A stretch of 64,000 bases of DNA from Rhizobiales bacterium 65-79. GTDB taxonomy: Bacteria; Pseudomonadota; Alphaproteobacteria; Rhizobiales; Rhizobiaceae. The notes beneath the pieces are model-generated. The model was not told where the DNA came from. It searched no databases and saw only the letters and a program-made list of their open reading frames with translations. Made by a program: the position numbers and the translations under genes. Where the stretch lies: positions 1-64,000 of the forward strand of contig MKRJ01000006.1 of NCBI GenBank assembly GCA_001896885.1, in the 5' to 3' direction. Shown in pieces: positions 46,240 to 55,384 of this stretch (position 1 is its first letter; each line of letters opens with the position of its first letter).

Positions 46240-47193
46240 ATGAGTGCCAACTATCTCGTCCGACGTTTTTTCAGTACCCTGCTCGTCATCATCCTCTCCT
46301 CCGTCATCGTCTTCGCTATCACCAACGTCCTGCCCGGCGACGCTGCCTCGATGGTGCTCGGCGAGCATGCAACCCCGCAGGATCTCATCGCGGTCCGCGA
46401 GAGGCTGGGCCTCGATCAGAACGTGGTCCTGCGCTATGTCGAGTGGCTGGGCGGAGCGCTGACCGGCAATTTCGGCGAATCCGTCGCGATGCAGCGGCCC
46501 GTCTGGGACGTGCTTTCCGTTGCGATTTCGCGCTCGCTCATCCTGGCCTTCTCGGCTCTCCTGATCGTCATCTGCATCGCCATACCGCTGGGAGTGCTCG
46601 CGGCCGCCCGCAAAGGCACTGCCGTCGACCTGGTGGTCAGCCTCTTTTCCTATCTGGGCATCGCGTTGCCGGAATTCGTGACCGCGAGCCTGTTCCTGAC
46701 CTTTCTCGCCGGTCCTTCGCTCGGCATCTTTCCGGCCGGCGGGTATGCATCCTTCAGCGGGGACGGCGTCGTCGATGCGCTGCGTCATCTCGCCCTGCCC
46801 GCCCTTTCGCTCACCTTCATCCTGATGGCGCACATCTCGCGGCTGGTCCGATCCGAGATGATCGACGCGCTGGCTTCCGACTATGTCCGTACCGCGGTGC
46901 TCAAGGGCTTGTCGCGCCGGCAGGTGCTGTTCAAGCACGCGCTGCGCAACAGCCTATTGCCGGCCGTCACCATCATCGCGCTCGACATAGGCTATCTGCT
47001 CGGCGGCGTGCTGGTCGTCGAGGAGGTCTTCGCCTATCCGGGCGTCGGACGCCTGATGATCTTCGCGATCAACAACCGCGACTTGCCGCTGATCCAGAGC
47101 ACGGCCGCCGTCATCGCGGCGGGCTATGCCTTCGCCAATTTCGGCGCGGACATCATCTACGCCTGGCTCGATCCGAGGGTCCAGTATGATTAG
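46240..47193 (+). CDS. DppB-like ABC permease
   Basis: 317 aa with six membrane helices; family opening YLVRRFFSTLLVIILSSVIVF, then ITNVLPGDAASMVLG and the EAA loop YVRTAVLKGLSRRQVLFKHALRNSLLPAVT. Starts at ATG 46240, with GAGGG about 10 bases upstream; an ATG nine bases earlier is too close. A 120-bp gap without a gene separates it from the binding-protein gene. Confidence 0.9.
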   Translation: MSANYLVRRFFSTLLVIILSSVIVFAITNVLPGDAASMVLGEHATPQDLIAVRERLGLDQNVVLRYVEWLGGALTGNFGESVAMQRPVWDVLSVAISRSLILAFSALLIVICIAIPLGVLAAARKGTAVDLVVSLFSYLGIALPEFVTASLFLTFLAGPSLGIFPAGGYASFSGDGVVDALRHLALPALSLTFILMAHISRLVRSEMIDALASDYVRTAVLKGLSRRQVLFKHALRNSLLPAVTIIALDIGYLLGGVLVVEEVFAYPGVGRLMIFAINNRDLPLIQSTAAVIAAGYAFANFGADIIYAWLDPRVQYD

Positions 47194-48016
47194 GATCATC
47201 ACCCGGCTGTGGTCGCACCCGATCGGCCGCCTCGGCCTCATCGCGGTAGGCTTCAACCTGCTTCTGTTCATCTTCGGCCCGATGCTGCCGCCTTACGACC
47301 CGGAGGCTTTCGGCTTCACCGCCCGCCTGACGGGATCGTCCCTGGCCCATCCTTTCGGTACCGACGAGTTCGGCCGGGACGTCCTCTCCCGCGTCATGGT
47401 CGGATCGCGCAATACGATCGGCTTCGGCGTCCTTTCGACGCTGATCGGCACCACCGTCGGCGCCGCGATCGGCATAGTTTCGGGCTATTTCGGCGGACTC
47501 TTCGACGAGATCGTCATGCGGTTCGCCGACGCCTTCGTGGCGATCCCGAACCTGCTCCTCTCGATGCTCATCGTGATCGCGATCGGGGTCTCCACCGGCA
47601 ACGCGATCCTCGCCATCGCCGTTTCATTCGCGCCCAGCATCGCCCGCGTCGCGCGAAGCACGACGCTGACCATCCGCCAGACGGACTACGTGAAGGCGGC
47701 GGAAGCACGGGGCGATTCCACCGGCTACATCGTGCTTCGCGAAATCGCACCCAACGTGATGGCTCCGGTGATCGTGGAGGGCACCATCCGCATATCCTTC
47801 GCCATCATGCTGGGGGCCACTCTCTCCTATCTCGGGCTCGGCGCCCAGCCGCCGGCGTCCGACTGGGGGTTGCTGATCTCCGAGGCCAGGCAATACATGC
47901 TTCGCGCGCCCTGGCTTGTCGCATGGCCCGGCCTCGCGATCGCGGTCGTTTCCATCGGGTTCAACCTGTTGGGCGACGGCTTGCGCGACGTCCTCAATCC
48001 GCGCGTGAGAGACTGA
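47186..48016 (+). CDS. DppC-like ABC permease
   Basis: 276 aa membrane partner of the DppB-like permease. Characteristic blocks: LAHPFGTDEFGRDVLSRVMVGSR and the EAA loop YVKAAEARGDSTGYIVLREIAPNVMAPVIV, ending NLLGDGLRDVLNPRVRD. The start overlaps the preceding stop by 8 bp, indicating coupled translation. Confidence 0.92.
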   Translation: MIRIITRLWSHPIGRLGLIAVGFNLLLFIFGPMLPPYDPEAFGFTARLTGSSLAHPFGTDEFGRDVLSRVMVGSRNTIGFGVLSTLIGTTVGAAIGIVSGYFGGLFDEIVMRFADAFVAIPNLLLSMLIVIAIGVSTGNAILAIAVSFAPSIARVARSTTLTIRQTDYVKAAEARGDSTGYIVLREIAPNVMAPVIVEGTIRISFAIMLGATLSYLGLGAQPPASDWGLLISEARQYMLRAPWLVAWPGLAIAVVSIGFNLLGDGLRDVLNPRVRD

Positions 48017-48025
48017 GGCCGGCCG

Positions 48026-49852
48026 ATGACAGATCTGCTGACCGTCGAAAACCTCACGGTTGATTTCGAGACGGGCGACGGCACGGTACGCGCGCTCGAC
48101 AATGTCGACATACGCGTCGGGCCCGGAGAGGCGGTCGCCATCGTCGGCGAATCCGGCAGCGGCAAAAGCACGCTCGCTTACGCCATCCTGCAGTATCTGG
48201 CGCAAAACGGACGGAAGGTAGCAGGCACCGTTCGTCTCGAAGGCCGTGACCTGTCGCGGCTCACGCGGCCCGAACTGCATATGCTTCGCGGCGCCGAAAT
48301 GTCCGTCGTATCCCAGGATCCGGCCACTTCCTTCAATCCCACGCTCAGCGTGGGCAGGCAGGTGGAGGAAGCGATCCGGGTCCACACGCGCCTTTCCGGC
48401 ACCGCGCTCCGGGTCCGCGCCCTGGAATTCCTGCGCAAGGTCGGCCTGCCCGACGCGGAAACCATGATGGACAAATATCCCCACCAATTGTCCGGCGGGG
48501 AAAAGCAGCGCGCGCTGATCGCCGCCGCCATCGCAACCGGCCCCAAGCTCCTGATCATGGACGAGCCTACGACCGCGCTCGACGTGACCACGGCGGCGGC
48601 GCTGGTCGCATTGCTGAAGGACCTCAAGCGAAGCCTCGGCGTCGCCATCCTCTACATCACCCATGATCTCGGCATCATGGCCCAGATCGCCGACAGGGCC
48701 TACGTGATGAAACAGGGCGCCGTGGTCGAGGAGGGCACCGTCGAGCAGATCGTCACGGCGCCGAGGCATCCCTATACCCAACGCCTCCTTGCAAGCGTTC
48801 CGGATCCCGAAGCCGCCGATGGGGCCGAACACCGATCCGCCGCAGGCGGGGACACGCCCCTCCTCGAAGTGCGGGACCTCAAGGTCAGCTATCCAATGCG
48901 GGTCAAGTCCGGTCCGTTCCACTGGGGGGCGTCCCGCCTGGTGCAGGCCGTCCACAACATCAATCTCAAGGTCGGCCGCGGCGAGACGGTTGGGCTCATC
49001 GGTGAGAGCGGCAGCGGCAAATCGACGATTGCCCGGGCGCTCGTCGGACTCAACGCATTTAACGGCGAAATCGCATTGGAAGGTAATTTCCGTCATGGGC
49101 GCGAGGCGCTGGACGCAGCCTATCGCCGCGATGTCCAGATGATCTTCCAGCATCCGGACCTGTCGCTCAATCCGAGGATACGCATAGCCGAACTGATCGG
49201 ACGACCGCTCAAGCTGCAGGGCGGCGTTTCCCGGACCGAAATCAACGCCAAGGTCGCGGAGATCATGCGCCTCGTGCAGCTTTCCCCCGACCTCCTCAAC
49301 CGCTTCACCTACCAGTTGTCCGGCGGGCAGAAGCAGCGCGTCGCCATCGCGCGCGCCTTCATCACGCGGCCAAAGCTGGTGATCTGCGACGAAATCACCT
49401 CCGGGCTCGACGTGACCGTGCAGAAATCGATCATGGAACTGCTCGGATCGCTGCAATCGCAATTCGGTACGTCCTACCTGTTCATCACCCACGACATCAA
49501 TCTCATCCGCAGCGTCGCGAACCGGATCTACACGATGTATTTCGGCGAGATCGTGGAGGGGCGCATCCTCGAGAACCCGTCGCTTCCCGCGCCTTACCAT
49601 CCGTACACGGAAGTGCTGGTGAAATCGGCGCTGCCGCCGCGGCGGGCGCTGACCGGCAGCATCGAGACGATCAAGGGAGAACTGCCGAGCCGGCTTTCTC
49701 CGCCCAGGGGATGCGTCTTCGCCTCCCGCTGCCCGAGAAGGATCGGGCCGGTCTGCGACCAGACGGCCCCGGACCTGCTGCCGCGGGGCGAGCAGATCGG
49801 CATTCGGTGTCTTATCGAAACCGCGGAACTGCGCCGGCTGCCGACACTTTGA
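48026..49852 (+). CDS. Dpp-type ABC ATPase with two fused domains (DppD-DppF)
   Basis: 608 aa holding two full ATPase domains. First: Walker A GESGSGKST, signature LSGGEKQRALIAAAIA, Walker B LLIMDEPTTALD. Second: Walker A GESGSGKSTIARALVG, signature LSGGQKQRVAIARAF, Walker B LVICDEITSGLD. The end carries the oligopeptide-transporter C-terminal motif GCVFASRCP...PVCDQ. It powers uptake through the DppBC-like pore; fused DppD-F proteins are common in rhizobia. It lies 9 bp after the permease gene. Confidence 0.92.
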   Translation: MTDLLTVENLTVDFETGDGTVRALDNVDIRVGPGEAVAIVGESGSGKSTLAYAILQYLAQNGRKVAGTVRLEGRDLSRLTRPELHMLRGAEMSVVSQDPATSFNPTLSVGRQVEEAIRVHTRLSGTALRVRALEFLRKVGLPDAETMMDKYPHQLSGGEKQRALIAAAIATGPKLLIMDEPTTALDVTTAAALVALLKDLKRSLGVAILYITHDLGIMAQIADRAYVMKQGAVVEEGTVEQIVTAPRHPYTQRLLASVPDPEAADGAEHRSAAGGDTPLLEVRDLKVSYPMRVKSGPFHWGASRLVQAVHNINLKVGRGETVGLIGESGSGKSTIARALVGLNAFNGEIALEGNFRHGREALDAAYRRDVQMIFQHPDLSLNPRIRIAELIGRPLKLQGGVSRTEINAKVAEIMRLVQLSPDLLNRFTYQLSGGQKQRVAIARAFITRPKLVICDEITSGLDVTVQKSIMELLGSLQSQFGTSYLFITHDINLIRSVANRIYTMYFGEIVEGRILENPSLPAPYHPYTEVLVKSALPPRRALTGSIETIKGELPSRLSPPRGCVFASRCPRRIGPVCDQTAPDLLPRGEQIGIRCLIETAELRRLPTL

Positions 49853-49869
49853 AGAGGCTTCGAGCGACC

Positions 49870-50919
49870 ATGACCCACATCACTCCGTCGGATCGGGCCT
49901 ATGTGCCCTTCGTGAGCGTCGATCACATGATGCGGCTCGTGAACGGAATGGGGGCGGAAGCCTTCATGCGCGGCCTCGCCGCGTACATCGAACAGGATTT
50001 CCGCCGCTGGCCGGAATTCGACAAGACGCCGCGCGTGGCCAGCCATTCGCCGAACGGCGTCATCGAACTGATGCCGACGGCCGACCGCGAAAACTACGGC
50101 TTCAAATACGTCAACGGCCACCCGAAGAACGTGCGCGATGGCTTTCAGACCGTGACCGCCTTCGGCGTCCTGTCCTCCGTGGCCAATGGCTATCCGATCC
50201 TGCTGACCGAAATGACGATGCTGACGGCGCTGCGCACCGCCGCGACTTCGGCGCTGATGGGACGGTATCTGGCCCCTCGCGACGTTTCGACGATGGCCGT
50301 GATCGGCAACGGCGCGCAATGCGAATTCCAGGCGCTTGCCTTTCGCGCCCTGTGCGGCATCGAGCGGCTGCGTCTCCATGACATAGACCCGTCGGCCATG
50401 CGCAAGGCGGCGCGCAATCTGGCGGCGGAGGGCTTCGAGATCACCTGCTGCGATTCGCCCGAGAATGCCGTCATGGGAGCGCAGGTGATAACGACCTGTA
50501 CCGCCGACAAGCAGTTCGCCACCATCCTCACCGACAACATGGTCGGCGCCGGCGTCCACATCAACGCGATCGGCGGCGACTGTCCGGGCAAGACCGAACT
50601 GCACCGCGATATCCTGCTGCGCTCCGACATCTTCGTCGAGTATGCGCCGCAGACGCGGGTGGAAGGCGAGATACAGCAACTGGCCGCGGACCATCCCGTT
50701 ACGGAACTGTGGCAGGTCCTCCGCGGCGAGAAGCCGGGCCGAGAGGCGGCCGAACAGATCACGCTTTTCGATTCCGTCGGCTTCGCGATCGAGGATTTCA
50801 GCGCGCTGCGCTTCGTGAAGGACAGGATCGTCGGCACCGATTGTTTCGAACGGCTGGACATGCTTGCCGACCCGGACGATCCGCGCGACCTGTTCGGGAT
50901 GCTCAAGCGCGCCGCATGA
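49870..50919 (+). CDS. Ornithine cyclodeaminase family protein
   Basis: 349 aa of the ornithine cyclodeaminase/mu-crystallin family, NAD(P)-binding. A substrate-binding region (RENYGFKYVNGHPKNVRDG) is followed by the Rossmann motif MAVIGNGAQCEFQALAF and the central INAIGGDCPGKTEL with catalytic Asp. Such enzymes cyclise ornithine to proline with ammonia release, or reduce ketimines. ATG 49870 lies 17 bp after the ATPase stop. It is the last gene of the Dpp-like operon and links peptide uptake to ornithine or related amino-acid catabolism. Confidence 0.9.
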   Translation: MTHITPSDRAYVPFVSVDHMMRLVNGMGAEAFMRGLAAYIEQDFRRWPEFDKTPRVASHSPNGVIELMPTADRENYGFKYVNGHPKNVRDGFQTVTAFGVLSSVANGYPILLTEMTMLTALRTAATSALMGRYLAPRDVSTMAVIGNGAQCEFQALAFRALCGIERLRLHDIDPSAMRKAARNLAAEGFEITCCDSPENAVMGAQVITTCTADKQFATILTDNMVGAGVHINAIGGDCPGKTELHRDILLRSDIFVEYAPQTRVEGEIQQLAADHPVTELWQVLRGEKPGREAAEQITLFDSVGFAIEDFSALRFVKDRIVGTDCFERLDMLADPDDPRDLFGMLKRAA

Positions 50920-50975
50920 CAGAAGCCTTTGCGGCTGCCGGTCCTCAATCGCGGCCGAACTCAGCTTTCGAAACC

Positions 50976-51386
50976 TCAGGCGACCGCATAATTCGCGCGG
51001 CCGATCGCCACCAGCCTGCCGTCGGGATCGAGCACATCCACGTCGACGAAGCCGACCTGCCGACCGGTCTTGCGGATGCGGGCCGCGGCAGTCAGCCGGC
51101 TTCCGACCACCGGCCGCAAATAATCGACGCGGAAATTCACCGTAGGCGGCGCCTTGCCCGTCGTCGCGATCAGCGCGAAATCTCCCGCCGTGTCGATCAA
51201 GGCCGCCACCACACCGCCATGCCAGCGCGGCTCGCTGCCCGAAGAGCGGGCGAACTCCGGGCGGAAATCGATGGCGAGCGACAGGCCATCGGCGGTAAAG
51301 CCGAAAAGGGTCAGACCCATGAAGGCGACGAAAGGCGAGCGGCCGAGCCAGGCGACGATTTCCTCCTCGTTCAACGCGCTGGTCAT
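50976..51386 (-). CDS. PaaI-type hotdog thioesterase
   Basis: 136 aa hotdog-fold protein of the PaaI/acyl-CoA thioesterase group, with WHGGVVAALIDTAGDFALIATTG as the conserved helix-strand unit and NFRVDYLRPVVG after it. Hydrolyses acyl-CoA thioesters. Its start overlaps the stop of the Zn-dehydrogenase gene by 4 bp. It is the last gene of the isoaspartyl-dipeptidase operon, where an acyl-CoA ligase is also encoded. The 56 bp to the convergent ornithine-cyclodeaminase gene hold no obvious terminator. Confidence 0.87.
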   Translation of the reverse strand: MTSALNEEEIVAWLGRSPFVAFMGLTLFGFTADGLSLAIDFRPEFARSSGSEPRWHGGVVAALIDTAGDFALIATTGKAPPTVNFRVDYLRPVVGSRLTAAARIRKTGRQVGFVDVDVLDPDGRLVAIGRANYAVA

Positions 51387-52396
51387 GGCCGGATCAGCAC
51401 CTTGCCCATGACATTGCGGCCCTCGACGCGTTCGAATGCTTCGCCCGCATTCTCCAGCGTGAAGATTTCATCGATCTCCGCCCTGAGCTTGCCTTCCGCC
51501 GCAAGCGCGAGGCACGCCTCGATATCCTCGCGCATATAGGCATTGGAGCCCAGCACCTTGAGTTCGAAGACCCAGATGTAGCGGATATCCTCGACCGGAT
51601 CGAAACCGGCGGTCGCGCCGCAGGTCAGGAGCCGGCCGCCGACTTTAAGCGTCCTCAGCGATTTCACCCAGGTGTCGCCACCGGTATAGTTGACGATGAC
51701 GTCGAGGCCGTTCGTCGCCCGCGGCCCGCGCCGGCTGGGCTTGCCGTAGAGACCGTGGACCGCCTCGAGGAAATCGGTTTCCTTGTAGTTGATCGCGTGA
51801 TCGGCCCCCAGGGCGCGCAACCGCGCCAGTTTTTCCTCCGAGCTGGCGAAGGCGACGACCTCCGCCCCGACAAGCTTGGCGAGTTGCACGCAGCAGACGC
51901 CGACGCCGCCGCTTGCGCCCAGGATCCCGACCTTCTCGCCCGCCCTCACGCCGCCATTGGTGAACATCATCCTGTAGGCGGTGGCGTAGGCGGTCGGCAT
52001 GACGGCCGCCGTGTCGAAATCGACATTGTCCGGTATGCGGATGAGCTGATGCTCCGGCACGAGGCAAAGCTCGGCGAGGCCGCCATTGACCGTCTCGCCG
52101 ACCACGCCGTGCTGCCGGCGGTTGATCGGATCGACGACGACGCGATCGCCCTCGGACCAGCCCTCGACGCCTTCGCCCAGTTCGGCAACCTCCCCCGCGA
52201 CATCGAGGCCGGGCACGACCGGAAGACTGAGCGTAATGCCCGGCATGCCGCGGCGCGTGAAGATGTCGTGGTAGTTGAGCGTCGTCGCCCGCACGCGGAT
52301 GACGACCTCGCCGCGCGCCGGCCGGGGCGCGGGGAAGTCCGTACTGTAGGTGAGGACTTCCGGCCCGCCATGCTCGCGGATGTAGAAGGCTTTCAT
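51383..52396 (-). CDS. Zinc-binding/quinone-oxidoreductase-like dehydrogenase (MDR)
   Basis: 337 aa of the medium-chain dehydrogenase superfamily: catalytic domain with GMPGITLSLPVVPGLDVAGEVAELGEGV and Rossmann domain GEKVGILGASGGVGVCCVQLAKLVGA. The structural-zinc cysteines of alcohol dehydrogenases are not evident, pointing to a quinone- or enoyl-reductase-like enzyme. ATG 52396 begins the family-typical MKAFYIREHGGPEVL. Overlaps both operon neighbours by 4 bp. Confidence 0.88.
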   Translation of the reverse strand: MKAFYIREHGGPEVLTYSTDFPAPRPARGEVVIRVRATTLNYHDIFTRRGMPGITLSLPVVPGLDVAGEVAELGEGVEGWSEGDRVVVDPINRRQHGVVGETVNGGLAELCLVPEHQLIRIPDNVDFDTAAVMPTAYATAYRMMFTNGGVRAGEKVGILGASGGVGVCCVQLAKLVGAEVVAFASSEEKLARLRALGADHAINYKETDFLEAVHGLYGKPSRRGPRATNGLDVIVNYTGGDTWVKSLRTLKVGGRLLTCGATAGFDPVEDIRYIWVFELKVLGSNAYMREDIEACLALAAEGKLRAEIDEIFTLENAGEAFERVEGRNVMGKVLIRP

Positions 52397-53916
52397 CTGG
52401 CTTTTTCCTGTCTGTCCGGCGCGGGCGCCATGCCGGCGCGCGCCCACTCACCCAGTTTCTTCCGGTCAACCTTGTTGGTGCTGGCGAGCGGAAGTTCATC
52501 GAGGACGAACACGCGCCGTGGGTGCTGGTAGGCCGGCCCGTTCTCGAGCGCGAAGCGCCTGACCTCTTCCGGTTCGATGGTCGCGCCGGGCCGGGGCACC
52601 ACGAATGCGACCGGCTTGAACCCCTTGATCTCGTCCGGTATCGGCACGACGCTGACCGCCTGAAGCGCGGGATGACGCAGAAGGATGGCCTCGACATCGG
52701 AAGGAAAGATGTTTTCGCCGCCGCAATTGAACATGTCGTCCGCACGGCTGACGAAATAGAAGAAGCCGTCCGCATCGCGCTCGAAAATGTCGCCGGTGCG
52801 GTAGAAGCCGTCCATGGCCATCGCCTTCCTGGTCAGGTCGGCGCGGTTCAGATAGCCGGCCATGACGGCGCGGCTGCGGATTTCAAGTTCGCCACGGTCC
52901 GGCACTTCCCGCCCGTCTCTCATCAGGCGCAGCGCCACGTCGGGATGGGCATAGCCGACGGACATCGCCGGCTGCTTGAGTCCCTTCGGATGGGGGCCGA
53001 AAAAGACGGGACCTCCTTCGGTCGTGCCGAAACCGTTGACGATTTCCGCGTTGGGGAAAATCCTCCGGATGTCCTCCATCAGTTTCGGCGTGGAGGGGGC
53101 CGAACTCACCCGTACGAGACGGACATGTCCGAGATCGAGGCTTTCGATCAGGCCCGGCGTGCGCAACGCCATGGCGATCATGGTCGGGATCGCGGTGACC
53201 ATCTCGACCTTGTAGTCGGCGATGGCGCGCATGAAACTCGCCGCCTCGAACCTGGGCAGGAGAAGAACGGTGCCACCGCTGCCGAGTGCGGCCTGCGACG
53301 AGGCCAGCCCGTTCTGATGGTAGAGCGGCGCGGCGACAACGGTTCTCCGTCCCGCGGGGCTGGCGGCATCGGTGCGCTTGTCGAGGGCCCACAGGTGGCC
53401 GAGATGCGAAAACTGGACGCCCTTCGGCGTTCCCGACGAGCCGGAAGTGTAGATCACCATGGAGATGTCGCCTTCCTTCGGTCGCACCGGCTCGAACGGA
53501 CCGGGATCGCAGAAGGCGTCGAAGCCGCCGCCGTGGAGAGGTACCCTGGCAATATCCTTCGGCACGAGATCGGCATTGGCCTCGTCGAAAAGAACGAGCC
53601 TGGCAGCGCTGTCCTCGAGCATGAAAGCAACCGTGGCCGGCGGCTGCTTGTGGTTCAGCGGAACGACGACCAGCCCGGCCCGCAGGGCGCCATAGACGGC
53701 GGCGAGATAGTCGGCGCTGTTGATCGACAGGATCGCCACGCTGTCACCGGCGACGAGCCCCCTGCGCAGGAAGCCGCGAGCCGCAGCGTTGCACAGTTCA
53801 TCAAAGGCGCGGTAGCTCAGTTCACGGGGCGGCGTCGTTCCAAGGTCGACGATGGCCGGCTGATCAGGGCCGGCCTTGGGTGACAGACCCATACCGAGAT
53901 TGGAATACTGCACCAT
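52393..53916 (-). CDS. AMP-dependent acyl-CoA synthetase/ligase (class I adenylate-forming)
   Basis: 507 aa. ATP-binding loop YTSGSSGTPKGVQFSH, NGFGTTEGG, and the hinge YRTGDIFERDADGFFYFVSRADDMF followed by GGENIFPSDVE; the C-terminal catalytic Lys is in STNKVDRKKLGEW. It activates a carboxylic acid as the acyl-AMP and transfers it to CoA. Start at ATG 53916, 4 bp after the dipeptidase stop. With the dehydrogenase and thioesterase genes it makes a small acyl-CoA module downstream of an isoaspartyl dipeptidase. Confidence 0.9.
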   Translation of the reverse strand: MVQYSNLGMGLSPKAGPDQPAIVDLGTTPPRELSYRAFDELCNAAARGFLRRGLVAGDSVAILSINSADYLAAVYGALRAGLVVVPLNHKQPPATVAFMLEDSAARLVLFDEANADLVPKDIARVPLHGGGFDAFCDPGPFEPVRPKEGDISMVIYTSGSSGTPKGVQFSHLGHLWALDKRTDAASPAGRRTVVAAPLYHQNGLASSQAALGSGGTVLLLPRFEAASFMRAIADYKVEMVTAIPTMIAMALRTPGLIESLDLGHVRLVRVSSAPSTPKLMEDIRRIFPNAEIVNGFGTTEGGPVFFGPHPKGLKQPAMSVGYAHPDVALRLMRDGREVPDRGELEIRSRAVMAGYLNRADLTRKAMAMDGFYRTGDIFERDADGFFYFVSRADDMFNCGGENIFPSDVEAILLRHPALQAVSVVPIPDEIKGFKPVAFVVPRPGATIEPEEVRRFALENGPAYQHPRRVFVLDELPLASTNKVDRKKLGEWARAGMAPAPDRQEKAR

Positions 53917-53920
53917 CCGG

Positions 53921-55075
53921 TCACTCCGCCTCGAAAACAATCTCTCCGCCGGCGATCACGTACCGTATGCGATCGGAGGGATCGATCAGCACGTAATCGG
54001 CATCATATCCCGGCCGGATCGCGCCCTTCCTGCCGACCAGTCCCAGGACGCGGGCCGGATTCGTGGTCACCGGCAACAGCGCGGTTTCGAGGGGCAGTTC
54101 CGCTTCGCGCACCAAACGCATCAGATCGCGGAAGAGGACACTTGGAGGTGCCGTGCGGTAACCCGACAGGGATCCGTCGGCGGCGCGAACCGCAACCGGG
54201 ACATTGGCGTCCGAGGAGAAAGTGATGCGCTCGATCGGCAGCCCCGCATCGAGGCAGCGGCGGACCGCATCGGGGATGTCGATGCCGGTTGGATTGCCGT
54301 CTATCCGGGATACGCAGCAGGTCAGGTCGATGATGCCGCCCATTTCGGCGAACCGCATGGCGTGAGCGAAGACCGGCGAAAATGCCTCGGTACGGTTCAC
54401 GTGGGTCGGCACGATCTGCGCCAGCGGCATACGAAGCTTTTCATGGAGGGCAAAGAGCGGCTCCAGAGCCGCCTCCAGCCCGCCGACATGGCAGTGGAGC
54501 ACCGCCGCCTTCCCGGTCATCGTCCGGGCGCGCATGAGTTCGCCGGCAAGGGCGGCGAGCAGGTGCGGATCAGTGTTCGGATGGAGGCTTTCCGAAATCG
54601 CGGTCTTCGCGCCCAGCACCTGATCGATCAGCGAAACGTCGGCAAAGACGGTGCCAAGCATGTTCTGCGCCGGGAGCGGCATTCCGGCCGTGTACATGAA
54701 CGCGGAAAGTCCGCCGGCCCTCAATTCCTGCGTCTTGCGCAGCAGGAGCAGCAGCCCCCGCGTGACGGTCTCCACGCCAAGCACCCCAACGGCGGTGGTG
54801 GTCCCTCCCGCCAGGACAGTGCGCGCGTCAAGTTCCGGCACGCGGCCGGAAATCCCGTTTCCGTCGCCGCCGCCGATCAGGTGGAGATGCTGGTCGATGA
54901 GGCCGGGGATCACGCGCAGGCCGCCCGCATCGATATGCCGCTCGCGAGGCAGGCCCATGCTTCCGGCAGCGGCTTCGACGGCCAGCGTCCTGCCGCCTCC
55001 CGCGATGAGGTTGCGCTCCCCGAGAGGCTGCGGATCGTAAACCTCGCCGCGTTCGATCGTCAGAATGCCGCGCAT
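53921..55075 (-). CDS. iadA: Isoaspartyl dipeptidase
   Basis: 384 aa amidohydrolase-fold peptidase (M38). Hydrolyses beta-aspartyl (isoAsp-X) dipeptides arising from damaged proteins. Metal site residues: GLIDQHLHLIGGG, the carbamylated Lys in GAKTAISES, CHVGG, THVNRTEAFSP and Asp in FSSDANVP; TTTAVGVLGVETVTR is a further family block. First gene of a four-gene minus-strand operon with promoter copy C about 70 bp upstream. Confidence 0.9.
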   Translation of the reverse strand: MRGILTIERGEVYDPQPLGERNLIAGGGRTLAVEAAAGSMGLPRERHIDAGGLRVIPGLIDQHLHLIGGGDGNGISGRVPELDARTVLAGGTTTAVGVLGVETVTRGLLLLLRKTQELRAGGLSAFMYTAGMPLPAQNMLGTVFADVSLIDQVLGAKTAISESLHPNTDPHLLAALAGELMRARTMTGKAAVLHCHVGGLEAALEPLFALHEKLRMPLAQIVPTHVNRTEAFSPVFAHAMRFAEMGGIIDLTCCVSRIDGNPTGIDIPDAVRRCLDAGLPIERITFSSDANVPVAVRAADGSLSGYRTAPPSVLFRDLMRLVREAELPLETALLPVTTNPARVLGLVGRKGAIRPGYDADYVLIDPSDRIRYVIAGGEIVFEAE

Positions 55076-55148
55076 CGTTGCGTGAATGCCCTACAGGATT
55101 TCCGAACCGTGATCGCACAATGACCGCCATCGGCGCGATCCCGGAACC

Positions 55149-55206
55149 ATCATTCGCAAGCCGAAGCTGTATGTCAATAATTAGAATTTCCATCCCATTT
55201 ATTGGG
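55149..55206 (-). promoter_or_regulatory. Regulon promoter, copy C (before iadA)
   Basis: On the minus strand the 35-bp element occupies 55206 to 55172, starting CCCAATAAATGGGATGGAAA and ending in -35 box TTGACA (55172-55177); 17 bases later the -10 box AATGAT is at 55149-55154. Spacer end and -10 (CTTGCGAATGAT) are identical to copy A. Confidence 0.75.
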
Positions 55207-55384
55207 ATGATCTATTGCGGAGGAATATCCGCACGACCTCGACCCATCGGTCGACGTTGTTTGAAGGGAAACCTGCGGTCCCAGGTCCGGAAATCGATCT
55301 GCTGAGCGTGGGTAAAATTTTGGAGGAAGTTAGCCGGCAAGCCGGTGTCGCGCCGGATAGCTAGTCTACGTGCCTCGGCGTCAT
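55207..55384. other. Intergenic region with no assigned gene
   Basis: With the leader of iadA, 55076-55384 forms a 309-bp stretch without a confident gene. The part from 55207 has a 63-codon open frame on the minus strand (55212-55403) that overlaps the end of the hydantoinase-B gene and resembles nothing I can name. A GC-rich hairpin-prone stretch (GCCGGCAAGCCGGTG, about 55331-55345) lies near the HyuB gene end, without a T-run. Confidence 0.5.
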
